A stretch of 64,000 nt of DNA, taken from positions 36,533 to 100,532 of the forward strand of contig NZ_FNNE01000012.1 in assembly GCF_900106945.1 (NCBI RefSeq), read 5' to 3'. The position numbers and the translations under genes were made by a program. Below the pieces are notes generated by a model. That model was not told the DNA's origin. It ran no database searches and saw only the letters and a program-made list of their open reading frames with translations. Shown piece after piece: positions 7,658-15,432 of this stretch. Origin of the DNA: Marinobacter mobilis (GTDB lineage: Bacteria > Pseudomonadota > Gammaproteobacteria > Pseudomonadales > Oleiphilaceae). Numbering within the stretch: position 1 is the stretch's first letter; each line of letters begins with the position of its first letter.

Positions 7658-8140
7658 ATGCCTTCTTTTGACATTGTTTCTGAAATCGACATGCATGAAG
7701 TCACCAATGCGGTTGACCAGGCCAAACGGGAACTGGGTAATCGCTGGGACTTCAAGAACGTTGAAGCCGACATCGAGCAGGACGACAAAGGGATTACCCT
7801 CAGTGCCGAGCAGGACTTTCAGCTCGAGCAGTTGCAGGACATCCTGCGCATGACCTTTGCCAAGCGCAACATCGACAGCCGCTCATTGACGGAAAACGGC
7901 GACAGCAAGGCTGGCAAGCTGGTGAAGCAGCACTTTACCCTGCGTCAGGGCATCGAGACCGACATGGCCAAGAAGATCGTCAAAATGATCAAGGATGCCA
8001 AGCTCAAGGTCCAGGCCAGCATCCAGGGTGACAAGGTGCGTGTGACAGGCAAGAAGCGTGACGACCTGCAGACCGCGATTGCCCTGCTCAGGGAGTCTGA
8101 GCTGGAACTTCCGCTGCAATACAATAACTTCCGCGACTGA
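7658..8140 (+). CDS. yajQ: YajQ family nucleotide-binding protein
   Basis: Small cytoplasmic protein of 160 residues with two ferredoxin-like folds. Family members bind nucleotides, and in Xanthomonas and Pseudomonas homologues cyclic di-GMP. The start MPSFDIVSEIDMHEV and the later NRWDFKNV and RVTGKKRDDLQ are the family signature. An in-frame ATG at 7604 would add 18 atypical residues and is rejected. The next gene, a permease, begins 14 bases after the stop, so co-transcription is likely. Confidence 0.95.
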   Translation: MPSFDIVSEIDMHEVTNAVDQAKRELGNRWDFKNVEADIEQDDKGITLSAEQDFQLEQLQDILRMTFAKRNIDSRSLTENGDSKAGKLVKQHFTLRQGIETDMAKKIVKMIKDAKLKVQASIQGDKVRVTGKKRDDLQTAIALLRESELELPLQYNNFRD

Positions 8141-8154
8141 TCGGGAGATCTCTC

Positions 8155-9564
8155 ATTCAACTTAACGCCCGTGCGGCCAATCTGCTGAGCCTGTTCAGGG
8201 TCTATCTCCGCTGGCAGGTCATCGCCCTGCTGTTTCTGGGGTTTTCCGCGGGCCTGCCTTTCCTTCTGGTGTTCTCCACCCTGAACGCCCGGTTGGCAGA
8301 CGTTGGGGTAGAGACTGCAACCATCGGCTTCTTCAGCTGGCTTGGGATTACCTATTCGATCAAGGTGTTCTGGGCTCCGGTGGTCGACCGGCTGAAGATA
8401 CCTCTGCTCGACCGGCTGTTGGGTAAACGGCGCAGCTGGATGTTGCTGGCCCAGGCCGGAATCGCTACCGGGCTTTATCTAATGGCGAACGTGGATGCCG
8501 TCTCAGCCACCGAAATGCTTGCGCTGTGCGGACTGTTGGTGGCTTTTTCATCGGCGACCCAGGACGTGGCGATTGACGCCTACCGTATCGAAATCGCCGA
8601 CGAGCGGCTTCAGGCGGCGATGGCTGCGACCTACATCTTTGGCTACCGCCTGGCGTTGCTTGTCGCTGGCGCCGGCGCCCTGTATCTGGCGGAGTTCTGG
8701 TCCTGGCAGGTGGCGTACGAAATCATGGCGTTGCTGGTTGGTATCGGAGTGGTCACCGTGCTGTGCGTGCGGGAGCCTGCCGTTAATCATTTCGCTGCGG
8801 CGAACGATATCGCGGATCGTGTCGAGAAAGAGGCTCTGAAGCGCAGTCACCTGAACCCCCGCCTGGCACGTCTGATTGGTTGGTTTTCAGCCGCTGTCGC
8901 CGGGCCTTTTATGGATTTCTTCCGCCGCTATCAGCATTACGCGCTGATGATACTCATCACGGTGGCGGTGTATCGCATATCCGACATCGCGATGGGGGTG
9001 ATGGCAAACCCGTTCTATCTGGACTTCATGGGTTTTTCCAAAACCGAAGTCGCCAACGTGACCAAGGTCTTTGGTTTCTTCATGACCATTGCGGGCTCAA
9101 TGCTCGGCGGTGTTCTGGTGGTTAAATACGGGGTGCGTCGGATCTTGCTGTTGGGGGCGGCCCTGACCGCGGCCACGAATCTGCTCTTTGTACTGCTGGC
9201 TCAGTACCCGCCAAGCACAGTCACCCTGGCGGTTGTGGTGAGTGCCGATAATCTCAGTGGCGGGGTTGCCAATGTTGCCTTGATTGCCTGGTTGTCCAGT
9301 ATGACCAGCGCGTCATTTACCGCTACCCAGTATGCTCTGTTCAGCTCGCTGATGACCTTGCCCGGGAAGTTCATTGGAGGGTTCTCGGGCATGGTGGTGG
9401 CGGGCTTCGGCTACGCTGAATTCTTTCTCGTGGCGGGGTTGATGGGAGTGCCGGCGATTCTGTTGTGCATCTACCTGATTCGTCACGGCCGTCAGCTGGA
9501 TGCTCTGGCACCGCTGAATCATAGTGAACGCAATGGCGAGGAAACGGCGGCCGGCACGGCCTGA
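8155..9564 (+). CDS. AmpG-like MFS permease, probable ATT start
   Basis: Inner-membrane transporter of about 469 residues with some 12 hydrophobic segments. The N-terminus LGFSAGLPFLLVFSTLNARL and the IGFFSWLGITYSIKVFWAPVVDR loop resemble AmpG muropeptide permeases, so cell-wall fragment import is possible but not proven. The conserved first membrane helix begins upstream of the first conventional start (GTG 8269), and no ATG, GTG or TTG lies in frame between the yajQ stop and it. An ATT at 8155 has GGGAG (8143-8147) seven bases ahead and gives a complete first helix. It is probably co-transcribed with yajQ. Confidence 0.85.
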   Translation: MQLNARAANLLSLFRVYLRWQVIALLFLGFSAGLPFLLVFSTLNARLADVGVETATIGFFSWLGITYSIKVFWAPVVDRLKIPLLDRLLGKRRSWMLLAQAGIATGLYLMANVDAVSATEMLALCGLLVAFSSATQDVAIDAYRIEIADERLQAAMAATYIFGYRLALLVAGAGALYLAEFWSWQVAYEIMALLVGIGVVTVLCVREPAVNHFAAANDIADRVEKEALKRSHLNPRLARLIGWFSAAVAGPFMDFFRRYQHYALMILITVAVYRISDIAMGVMANPFYLDFMGFSKTEVANVTKVFGFFMTIAGSMLGGVLVVKYGVRRILLLGAALTAATNLLFVLLAQYPPSTVTLAVVVSADNLSGGVANVALIAWLSSMTSASFTATQYALFSSLMTLPGKFIGGFSGMVVAGFGYAEFFLVAGLMGVPAILLCIYLIRHGRQLDALAPLNHSERNGEETAAGTA

Positions 9565-9586
9565 ATGGCTCGTGGCTGGGAGCCCC

Positions 9587-9895
9587 TCAGGGCTGCCAGC
9601 GGAAGCGGGCCATCGACACTTTTCCGTTAACCACCTCAACACCTTCCCCGGTGAGCCGTTCTACCTGACGTCTAAAGGCGTCGGAATCCAGGGGGAAGGC
9701 AATTTGTCCGTTACTGCGAATAACCCGGAACCAGGGCAAATCATGACCTTCCGGGAGCATGCCCAGCGTCCGCCCAACAAAGCGAGCCTGCCGGCCAAGC
9801 CCTGCCATTTCAGCTACCTGACCGTAACTCACAACCTGTCCTGGCGGAATGGCAGCGACCACTTGCCAGATTCGCTGTTCTCGTGATGGTTCCAT
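9587..9895 (-). CDS. Alkyltransferase-like DNA repair protein (ATL)
   Basis: Small DNA-binding protein of 102 residues related to O6-methylguanine-DNA methyltransferase. Family members bind O6-alkylguanine lesions and hand them to nucleotide excision repair. VVAAIPPGQVVSYGQVAEMAG is the helix-turn-helix region and ARFVGRTLG the recognition helix. The active-site PCHRV of true transferases reads PWFRVIRSNG, so the acceptor cysteine is replaced by Trp, the hallmark of ATLs. The start at ATG 9895 (MEPSREQRIW) is chosen because 21 upstream residues are non-homologous in character. It is convergent with the permease gene. Confidence 0.92.
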   Translation of the reverse strand: MEPSREQRIWQVVAAIPPGQVVSYGQVAEMAGLGRQARFVGRTLGMLPEGHDLPWFRVIRSNGQIAFPLDSDAFRRQVERLTGEGVEVVNGKVSMARFRWQP

Positions 9896-9977
9896 GATGA
9901 ATAGGCAGAACGGTGGGAGCTTGTGCGTGGGTGGGGTTGTCACCGGATCCGTGTCCAACCCCTGTCTCAGGCTGGAA

Positions 9978-10739
9978 TCAGAGTCTCAGAGCACCGTCAA
10001 CTTCGATCATGCGTCCGGACACATAATCGTTCTCGAAGATAAAGGCGGCCGCAGAGGCAATGTCTTCCGGTTTACCCATGCGCTTGAGCGGGATGCCTGC
10101 CGTCATCTTCTCGAGAGCTTCGGGCTTCATGGAGGCGGTCATTTCGGTCTCGATAAAACCTGGAGCAATGCCCATCACCCGGATGCCGTATCGTGCCAGT
10201 TCCTTGGCCCAGACCGGGACCATGGCCGCAACCCCCGCCTTGGCAGAGGAGTAGTTGCTCTGGCCCATGTTGCCCGCGCGGGAGATGGAAGAAATGTTGA
10301 TGATTGCGCCCTGGTCGCCGTTCTTGATCATCTGGGTGGCGGCTTCGCGGCCACACAGGAACACGCCGGTGAGGTTAACGTCGATCACGGCCTGCCATTC
10401 GGCGAGGCTCATGCGCTTGACGATCTCGCCGTCTTTCACCTTGATCATCAGGCCGTCTCTCAGGATGCCGGCGTTATTGATCAGGCCATTAAGCTGACCG
10501 AAATCGGCGCTGATGGCCGCAAAGGTCTTCTCGACGTCTTCTTCTTTTGCGACATTGCAGACGTAGGCTCGGGCTTCAACGCCAGCCTGCTGGCAGGCGG
10601 CGACGGCCTCATCGAGCTTTTCCGGCAGCAGGTCGATCAGCGCCAGTTTGGCGCCCTTTGCTGCCAGGTACTCGGCCATGGCACGACCCAGACCCTGGCC
10701 GCCACCAGTAATTGCAATCACAGAATCTTGAAGTTTCAT
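9978..10739 (-). CDS. SDR-family oxidoreductase (FabG-like)
   Basis: NAD(P)-dependent short-chain dehydrogenase of 253 residues. Visible features are the Rossmann glycine motif TGGGQGLG (residues 11-18), the NNAG segment (LINNAGILRD), the catalytic Ser in NISSISR, YSSAKAG with the Tyr-Lys pair, and the C-terminal APGFIETEMT and VSGRMIEVDGALRL. The substrate is not certain; 3-oxoacyl-ACP/CoA reduction is the family default. The start is ATG 10739 (MKLQDSVIAIT). The same frame stays open far upstream across fxsA on the other strand, but that part has no homology character. It is separated from the ATL gene by 82 bases. Confidence 0.93.
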   Translation of the reverse strand: MKLQDSVIAITGGGQGLGRAMAEYLAAKGAKLALIDLLPEKLDEAVAACQQAGVEARAYVCNVAKEEDVEKTFAAISADFGQLNGLINNAGILRDGLMIKVKDGEIVKRMSLAEWQAVIDVNLTGVFLCGREAATQMIKNGDQGAIINISSISRAGNMGQSNYSSAKAGVAAMVPVWAKELARYGIRVMGIAPGFIETEMTASMKPEALEKMTAGIPLKRMGKPEDIASAAAFIFENDYVSGRMIEVDGALRL

Positions 10740-10886
10740 ATTTTGCCCTAACTGTTGGGGGTAGGGAGCCGGGAACTTTGCCATAGCCACTGCCTGAGGG
10801 CCGGCAGTCCTGACTCCGTTTGGATTTCGAGGTCGGGCGAGTATAGCAGACCCGGCACTACCAGCGACTAGACCAAAGGCCTGTGA

Positions 10887-11381
10887 ATGGGCATATTCCT
10901 GCTTCTGTTTATCATCCTGCCAATCGTTGAAATGGCGATCCTGATCAAGGTGGGCACCCTGATCGGAGCGCTCAATACCATCGCGCTGGTCCTGCTGACG
11001 GCGGTCATCGGTGCGGCCTTGCTCAAGCAGCAGGGGCTGGCGACGCTCCTGCGAGCGAACCAGCGCCTGAACAGTGGCGAACTGCCGGCAAGGGAAGTGG
11101 CCGAGGGGCTGATACTGGCTGTTGGTGGCGCGCTGCTGTTGACCCCGGGCTTTGTCACCGACGCCATCGGGTTCCTGTGCCTTCTTCCGGGCAGTCGGCA
11201 CTGGTTGGCGGCTAAGGCGCTCAAGCGCATGGTGGTCAGCGGTCAGGCCCAGAGTTTCCAGTTCACCATGCGTGGTGGCAACTATCGTCAGGGCCCCGGG
11301 TTTTGCCGGGATGACGACGTCATCGAAGGTGAGTACGAAGATGAAACCGACCGCGGCCGTGACCGGATAGAAAAAGACTAA
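10887..11381 (+). CDS. fxsA: FxsA family inner-membrane protein
   Basis: Cytoplasmic-membrane protein of 164 residues. Overproduction of the E. coli homologue relieves F exclusion of phage T7. The N-terminus is MGIFLLLFIILPIVEMAILIKVG, followed by further hydrophobic segments near 30-45 and 80-105. GGALLLTPGFVTDAIGFLCLLPG is the diagnostic family motif, and the C-terminal tail is acidic (DDDVIEGEYED). fxsA upstream of groES is a common gammaproteobacterial arrangement. The heat-shock promoter of groESL begins 17 bases after its stop. Confidence 0.95.
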   Translation: MGIFLLLFIILPIVEMAILIKVGTLIGALNTIALVLLTAVIGAALLKQQGLATLLRANQRLNSGELPAREVAEGLILAVGGALLLTPGFVTDAIGFLCLLPGSRHWLAAKALKRMVVSGQAQSFQFTMRGGNYRQGPGFCRDDDVIEGEYEDETDRGRDRIEKD

Positions 11382-11397
11382 TTTTTTTATCCGGAGG

Positions 11398-11428
11398 CAT
11401 TGAAAATGGAAGGTCGACCCCCAAAATA
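11398..11428 (+). promoter_or_regulatory. Heat-shock (sigma-32) promoter of groESL
   Basis: CATTGAAA, a 12-base spacer and CCCCCAAAATA resemble the RpoH consensus (CTTGAAA, CCCCATnTA). It lies about 120 bases before groES, just after fxsA. The -10 match is good but not perfect. Confidence 0.7.
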
Positions 11429-11545
11429 CATCCCACAACTTCACCGTGGCTGGAAGAATCGACTGAAAAACAGCGATTTATCCTTCGCGGTTTTACACGC
11501 AAATGTCATTGCCAAAGACAACCTGACTAATGGAGATACCGAGCA

Positions 11546-11833
11546 ATGAAAATTCGTCCGTTACACGATCGTGTTGTCGTGCGCCGTAAGGAAGAAGAAG
11601 AGAAATCTGCAGGCGGCATCGTGCTGCCGGGTGCCGCAAAAGAGAAGCCTTCCCAGGGTGAAATTATCGCTGTGGGCAACGGCCGCGTTCTCGACAATGG
11701 CGAAACCCGTCCGCTGGCCGTCAAGGTTGGTGACACCGTTGTCTTCGGTCAGTACTCCGGTAACACCGTTAAAGTTGACGGTGAAGACCTGCTGATCATG
11801 AGCGAAAGCGACATCTTCGGCGTTCTCGAGTGA
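11546..11833 (+). CDS. groES: Co-chaperonin GroES
   Basis: Heptameric lid of the GroEL folding chamber, 95 residues. MKIRPLHDRVVVRRKEEEE, the mobile loop KSAGGIVLPGAAKEKPSQGE and the C-terminal DGEDLLIMSESDI are canonical. It begins after the sigma-32-type promoter and is followed 74 bases later by groEL. Confidence 0.99.
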   Translation: MKIRPLHDRVVVRRKEEEEKSAGGIVLPGAAKEKPSQGEIIAVGNGRVLDNGETRPLAVKVGDTVVFGQYSGNTVKVDGEDLLIMSESDIFGVLE

Positions 11834-11907
11834 TCCGATCGGATTGAACTGAATCCAAGACTCGATTGAACCTACGTATAGAGTTTAGCGAACAGGAATA
11901 AAGAACT

Positions 11908-13560
11908 ATGGCAGCTAAAGACGTTAAATTCGGTGACAGCGCACGTAAGCGCATGGTAGCTGGTGTCAACATCCTGGCCGACGCGGTCAAGGTTACCCTG
12001 GGCCCGAAGGGTCGTAATGTGGTTCTGGACAAGTCCTTCGGCTCACCCACCGTCACCAAAGACGGTGTTTCCGTAGCCAAGGAAATCGAACTGAAAGACA
12101 AGTTCGAGAACATGGGCGCTCAGATGGTCAAGGAAGTGGCTTCCCAGACCAACGACAACGCCGGTGATGGCACCACCACCGCTACGGTTCTGGCTCAGGC
12201 CATCGTTAACGAGGGCATCAAGGCAGTGACTGCCGGCATGAACCCGATGGATCTGAAGCGCGGTATCGACAAGGCAACCCAGGTGGCTGTTCAGGCCATC
12301 CGTGATATGTCCCAGCCTTGCGACGACAGCCGCAACATCACTCAGGTTGGCACCATCTCTGCCAACGGTGACGACACCATTGGCCGCATCATTGCGGACG
12401 CCATGGAGCGCGTTGGTAAGGAAGGCGTGATCACCGTTGAGGAAGGTCGTGGCCTGGAAGACGAGCTGGACGTCGTTGAAGGTATGCAGTTTGACCGCGG
12501 CTACCTGTCCCCGTACTTCATCAATAATCAGGACAGCATGTCTGCCGATCTGGAAGATCCGTTCATCCTGCTGGTTGACAAGAAGATCTCCAACATCCGC
12601 GAACTGCTGCCGACTCTGGAAGCGGTTGCCAAAGCTGGCAAGCCACTGATGATCATTGCCGAGGATATCGAAGGCGAAGCGCTGGCCACACTGGTGGTTA
12701 ACAACATGCGCGGTATCGTCAAGGTAGCCGCTGTGAAGGCGCCTGGCTTTGGTGATCGTCGTAAGGAAATGCTGCAGGACATCGCGATCCTGACCGGTGG
12801 CACCGTCATCTCTGAAGAAGTTGGCCTGTCACTCGAAAGCGCCACTCTGGATGACCTGGGTACCGCCAAGCGCGTTAACATTACCAAGGAAAACACCACC
12901 GTTATCGATGGTGCCGGTGCTGAAGGCGACATCCAGGCTCGCGTTGAGCAGATCCGTCGTCAGATCGAAGAAAGCTCTTCCGATTACGACAAGGAGAAGC
13001 TTCAGGAGCGTGTGGCCAAGCTTGCCGGCGGTGTTGCCGTGATCAAGGTTGGTGCTGGCTCTGAAGTTGAAATGAAAGAGAAGAAGGCTCGTGTGGAAGA
13101 CGCTCTGCACGCGACCCGCGCTGCGGTTGAAGAAGGTATCGTTGCCGGTGGTGGCGTAACCCTGATTCGCGCTCTGGCCTCTCTGGAAAACCTGGAAGTG
13201 GATAACGAAGACCAGAAAGCCGGTGCGAACATCCTGCGCCGTGCCATGGAAGCACCGCTGCGTCAGATCGTGTCCAATGCCGGTGGCGAAGCCTCTGTTG
13301 TTGTTGCCAAGATCCGCGAAGGCGAAGGTACCTTTGGCTTCAACGCGGCCAAAGATGTCTACGGCGACATGCTGGAAATGGGTATCCTCGACCCTGCCAA
13401 GGTAACCCGCTCTGCGCTGCAGGCAGCTGCGTCTGTTGCTGGCCTGATGATCACCACCGAAGCGATGGTGACTGATGAGCCGGAAGACGAAAAGGCTGGT
13501 GGCGGTATGCCGGATATGGGCGGCATGGGTGGAATGGGCGGCATGGGCGGCATGATGTAA
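11908..13560 (+). CDS. groEL: Chaperonin GroEL
   Basis: Tetradecameric cytoplasmic chaperonin of 550 residues, the usual length. MAAKDVKFGDSARKRMVAGVN opens the protein; the ATP-binding TLGPKGRNVVLD and GDGTTTATVLA are intact, and the tail has the normal GGM repeats ending GGMM. The AGGAATAAAGAACT leader supports ATG 11908. It forms an operon with groES, ended by a strong terminator. Long open frames on the opposite strand are shadows caused by codon bias. Confidence 0.99.
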   Translation: MAAKDVKFGDSARKRMVAGVNILADAVKVTLGPKGRNVVLDKSFGSPTVTKDGVSVAKEIELKDKFENMGAQMVKEVASQTNDNAGDGTTTATVLAQAIVNEGIKAVTAGMNPMDLKRGIDKATQVAVQAIRDMSQPCDDSRNITQVGTISANGDDTIGRIIADAMERVGKEGVITVEEGRGLEDELDVVEGMQFDRGYLSPYFINNQDSMSADLEDPFILLVDKKISNIRELLPTLEAVAKAGKPLMIIAEDIEGEALATLVVNNMRGIVKVAAVKAPGFGDRRKEMLQDIAILTGGTVISEEVGLSLESATLDDLGTAKRVNITKENTTVIDGAGAEGDIQARVEQIRRQIEESSSDYDKEKLQERVAKLAGGVAVIKVGAGSEVEMKEKKARVEDALHATRAAVEEGIVAGGGVTLIRALASLENLEVDNEDQKAGANILRRAMEAPLRQIVSNAGGEASVVVAKIREGEGTFGFNAAKDVYGDMLEMGILDPAKVTRSALQAAASVAGLMITTEAMVTDEPEDEKAGGGMPDMGGMGGMGGMGGMM

Positions 13561-13610
13561 GCCAGCCTTTGGCGCTGAACCTGCGTAACCCGCAGGATTC
13601 GCACCCAAAT

Positions 13611-13640
13611 AAAAACCCCGCATTTTTGCGGGGTTTTTTT
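13611..13640 (+). terminator. Rho-independent terminator after groEL
   Basis: An AAAACCCCGCA / TGCGGGGTTTT stem with a T-rich loop is followed by further T residues, about 50 bases after the groEL stop. Confidence 0.93.
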
Positions 13641-13713
13641 ATGTTTTTCTCCATGGACTTACGGTCAGTGTTTGTTAGACTCGGAAGCCACTCGAACAGT
13701 CGTTAAGAACGGT

Positions 13714-14502
13714 ATGAACCAAGCCAGTCAGCGCGCTTTCCTGCGCCCGGGAAAACTTATCCTCCTCCTTATCCTCGGGCTTATTACCTATCTGGTGGCA
13801 TTGCTGATCTGGATTCCTGCCGGCTGGCTCTGGCAACAGGCGGCCGGGTACGTCGCGCTGCCACCTCAGGTCAGGGTACAGGCGGTATCTGGAACGCTCT
13901 GGAACGGCGCTGCGGCGTTACGAGTGCAAGGACGGGATGTGCGTGCCGACTGGCAACTCGGGTGGCCATCAGGGGCCGGCTTGCCGCTGGACCTGAGCCT
14001 TGAAACCCGGTCCTCAAGACTGCAGGGCGAAGTGCTCGTTGGGGCGGACGGATCTGTGGCTCTGGATGCATCCGGGCAGGTCCATGTGGCCGAATTTGAA
14101 GATCTCATCCGCCAAAGCGGGGGCGCCATGCTGGACGGTGACGTGATCATTGACCGGCTCACGGTCACCTGGGCGGACAACCGTCTGGCACAAGCGAGGG
14201 GTAACGGCCACTGGCCCGGCGGGCTGGTCACCTGGCCCATGGGAACGGGTTATCAGAGTGCCTCTTTTCCGGCGATGGGAGCCGTGTTGAGTCAGAATCC
14301 GGACGGTGTGACCCTGGCGATCTCCCAGCAAGGACAACAGGAGCCTGCTGCCGAAGCCGATGTGCTGCGCAGCGGTCTTTTGCGTATCCGGGTCTACAAG
14401 CGGCTGATTGATCTGGCGGGTCAACCCTGGTCCGGCGCAGCCAACCCCGGGGACGTCGTCTTCCGGGTCGAGCAGCCATTGTTGCCGGGAGTGCGTTTCT
14501 GA
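13714..14502 (+). CDS. gspN: Type II secretion system protein N
   Basis: Inner-membrane accessory protein of the type II secretion system, 262 residues. An N-terminal membrane anchor (LILLLILGLITYLVALLIW) is followed by a periplasmic domain with VSGTLWNGAAALRV, DWQLGWPSG and the late PLLPGVRF, typical of GspN. The start is taken at ATG 13714 (MNQASQRAFLRPGK); an in-frame upstream start at 13672 adds an unlikely leader. Its stop overlaps the gspC start (TGATG), so the two are translationally coupled. Confidence 0.88.
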   Translation: MNQASQRAFLRPGKLILLLILGLITYLVALLIWIPAGWLWQQAAGYVALPPQVRVQAVSGTLWNGAAALRVQGRDVRADWQLGWPSGAGLPLDLSLETRSSRLQGEVLVGADGSVALDASGQVHVAEFEDLIRQSGGAMLDGDVIIDRLTVTWADNRLAQARGNGHWPGGLVTWPMGTGYQSASFPAMGAVLSQNPDGVTLAISQQGQQEPAAEADVLRSGLLRIRVYKRLIDLAGQPWSGAANPGDVVFRVEQPLLPGVRF

Positions 14503-15353
14503 TGGTCGCGTCAACCGCTTCCCAGTGGCACCGTCTTGGTCGGATTATGGCAAATAGTCTGTTGGCGCTGTTGGTGGTTTATCTCGCATTCTGGGGAGGA
14601 CGTCTGACCTGGCTGATGTTATGGCAGCAGCCGTCCGTAGCGCCTCTTTATGCCATGCCGGGTTCCGGTAATGTCAGCAATGGCGGGCTGGGCAGCCAGT
14701 CGCTGGCGGCCTATGAGTTATTTGGTCGACCGGAGGGGCCTCTGCCCGTGGCGGAGTCTGTGCGTCAGTCTGCTCCGGAAACCCGGCTGCGTTTACGGTT
14801 GGAAGGGGTGCTGGTGGCAGGGCAGGCCGAGTACTCCGGTGCTATAGTTGCTGGAACAGGCGGTATTACAGAGCATTACCGGGTGGGGGATACCTTGCCG
14901 GGTAATGCCGAACTGGTTGAGGTTGAGCCCGGCCGGATTCTGATCAAGCGCAATGGTATGTTTGAAACACTGACGTTTGAGGATAACCCTGATGTGGGTG
15001 TGGTCGCAGATCAGGAAGATTCAGCGGTTGCCATGCCAGACGACTTTGTGGAAGACATCCAGGCACGTCTGGATAGTCAGGGCGCATCGGCTCTGGTTGC
15101 ATTTGGGTTAAGGCCGGTACAGGATGGGAGCGCTTCAGGCTACACCTACGATGGCTCCAATGCGATGCTCAACGCCGCCAGTCTGAAAGCAGGCGATGTG
15201 ATTACCGCCATCAATGGCCAGACGCTGGGCGATTTCGAGCAGGACCGCTCGCTGTTGGAGTCCTGGCGCGATCTGCCCCAACTGGATATTGAAATAGAAC
15301 GCAATGGCGCCCGGTTCAGTGTCAGCTACGCCTTGCCGGAGCAATGGCGCTGA
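14502..15353 (+). CDS. gspC: Type II secretion system protein C
   Basis: Links the inner-membrane platform to the secretin, 283 residues. A single membrane helix near residues 17-37 (LLALLVVYLAFWGGRLTWL) is followed by the HR domain (LRLEGVLVAGQAEYSGAIV...RVGDTLPGNAELVEVEPGRILI) at about 90-155. A C-terminal PDZ-like domain reads GLRPVQDG and LKAGDVITAINGQTL. The start overlaps the gspN stop by one base. gspD follows after 79 bases. Confidence 0.95.
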   Translation: MVASTASQWHRLGRIMANSLLALLVVYLAFWGGRLTWLMLWQQPSVAPLYAMPGSGNVSNGGLGSQSLAAYELFGRPEGPLPVAESVRQSAPETRLRLRLEGVLVAGQAEYSGAIVAGTGGITEHYRVGDTLPGNAELVEVEPGRILIKRNGMFETLTFEDNPDVGVVADQEDSAVAMPDDFVEDIQARLDSQGASALVAFGLRPVQDGSASGYTYDGSNAMLNAASLKAGDVITAINGQTLGDFEQDRSLLESWRDLPQLDIEIERNGARFSVSYALPEQWR

Positions 15354-15432
15354 CAACCGTACTTATAAAAGCAAGAACAGCTAAATCAAAGCCCGTCCCA
15401 AGGGCTTCATCGATACAGGATTCGATCGTTGC

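Noticed and set aside
8269..9564. GTG 8269 as the permease start
   Set aside because: It would begin inside the first conserved membrane helix.
10740..11444. N-terminal extension of the SDR frame across fxsA
   Set aside because: The extension is antisense to fxsA and lacks structure; the SDR begins cleanly at MKLQDSVIAIT (10739).
12829..13623. Long minus-strand open frame (264 codons) opposite groEL
   Set aside because: A shadow of strong codon bias in groEL; the translated sequence has no family character and the sense gene is certain.
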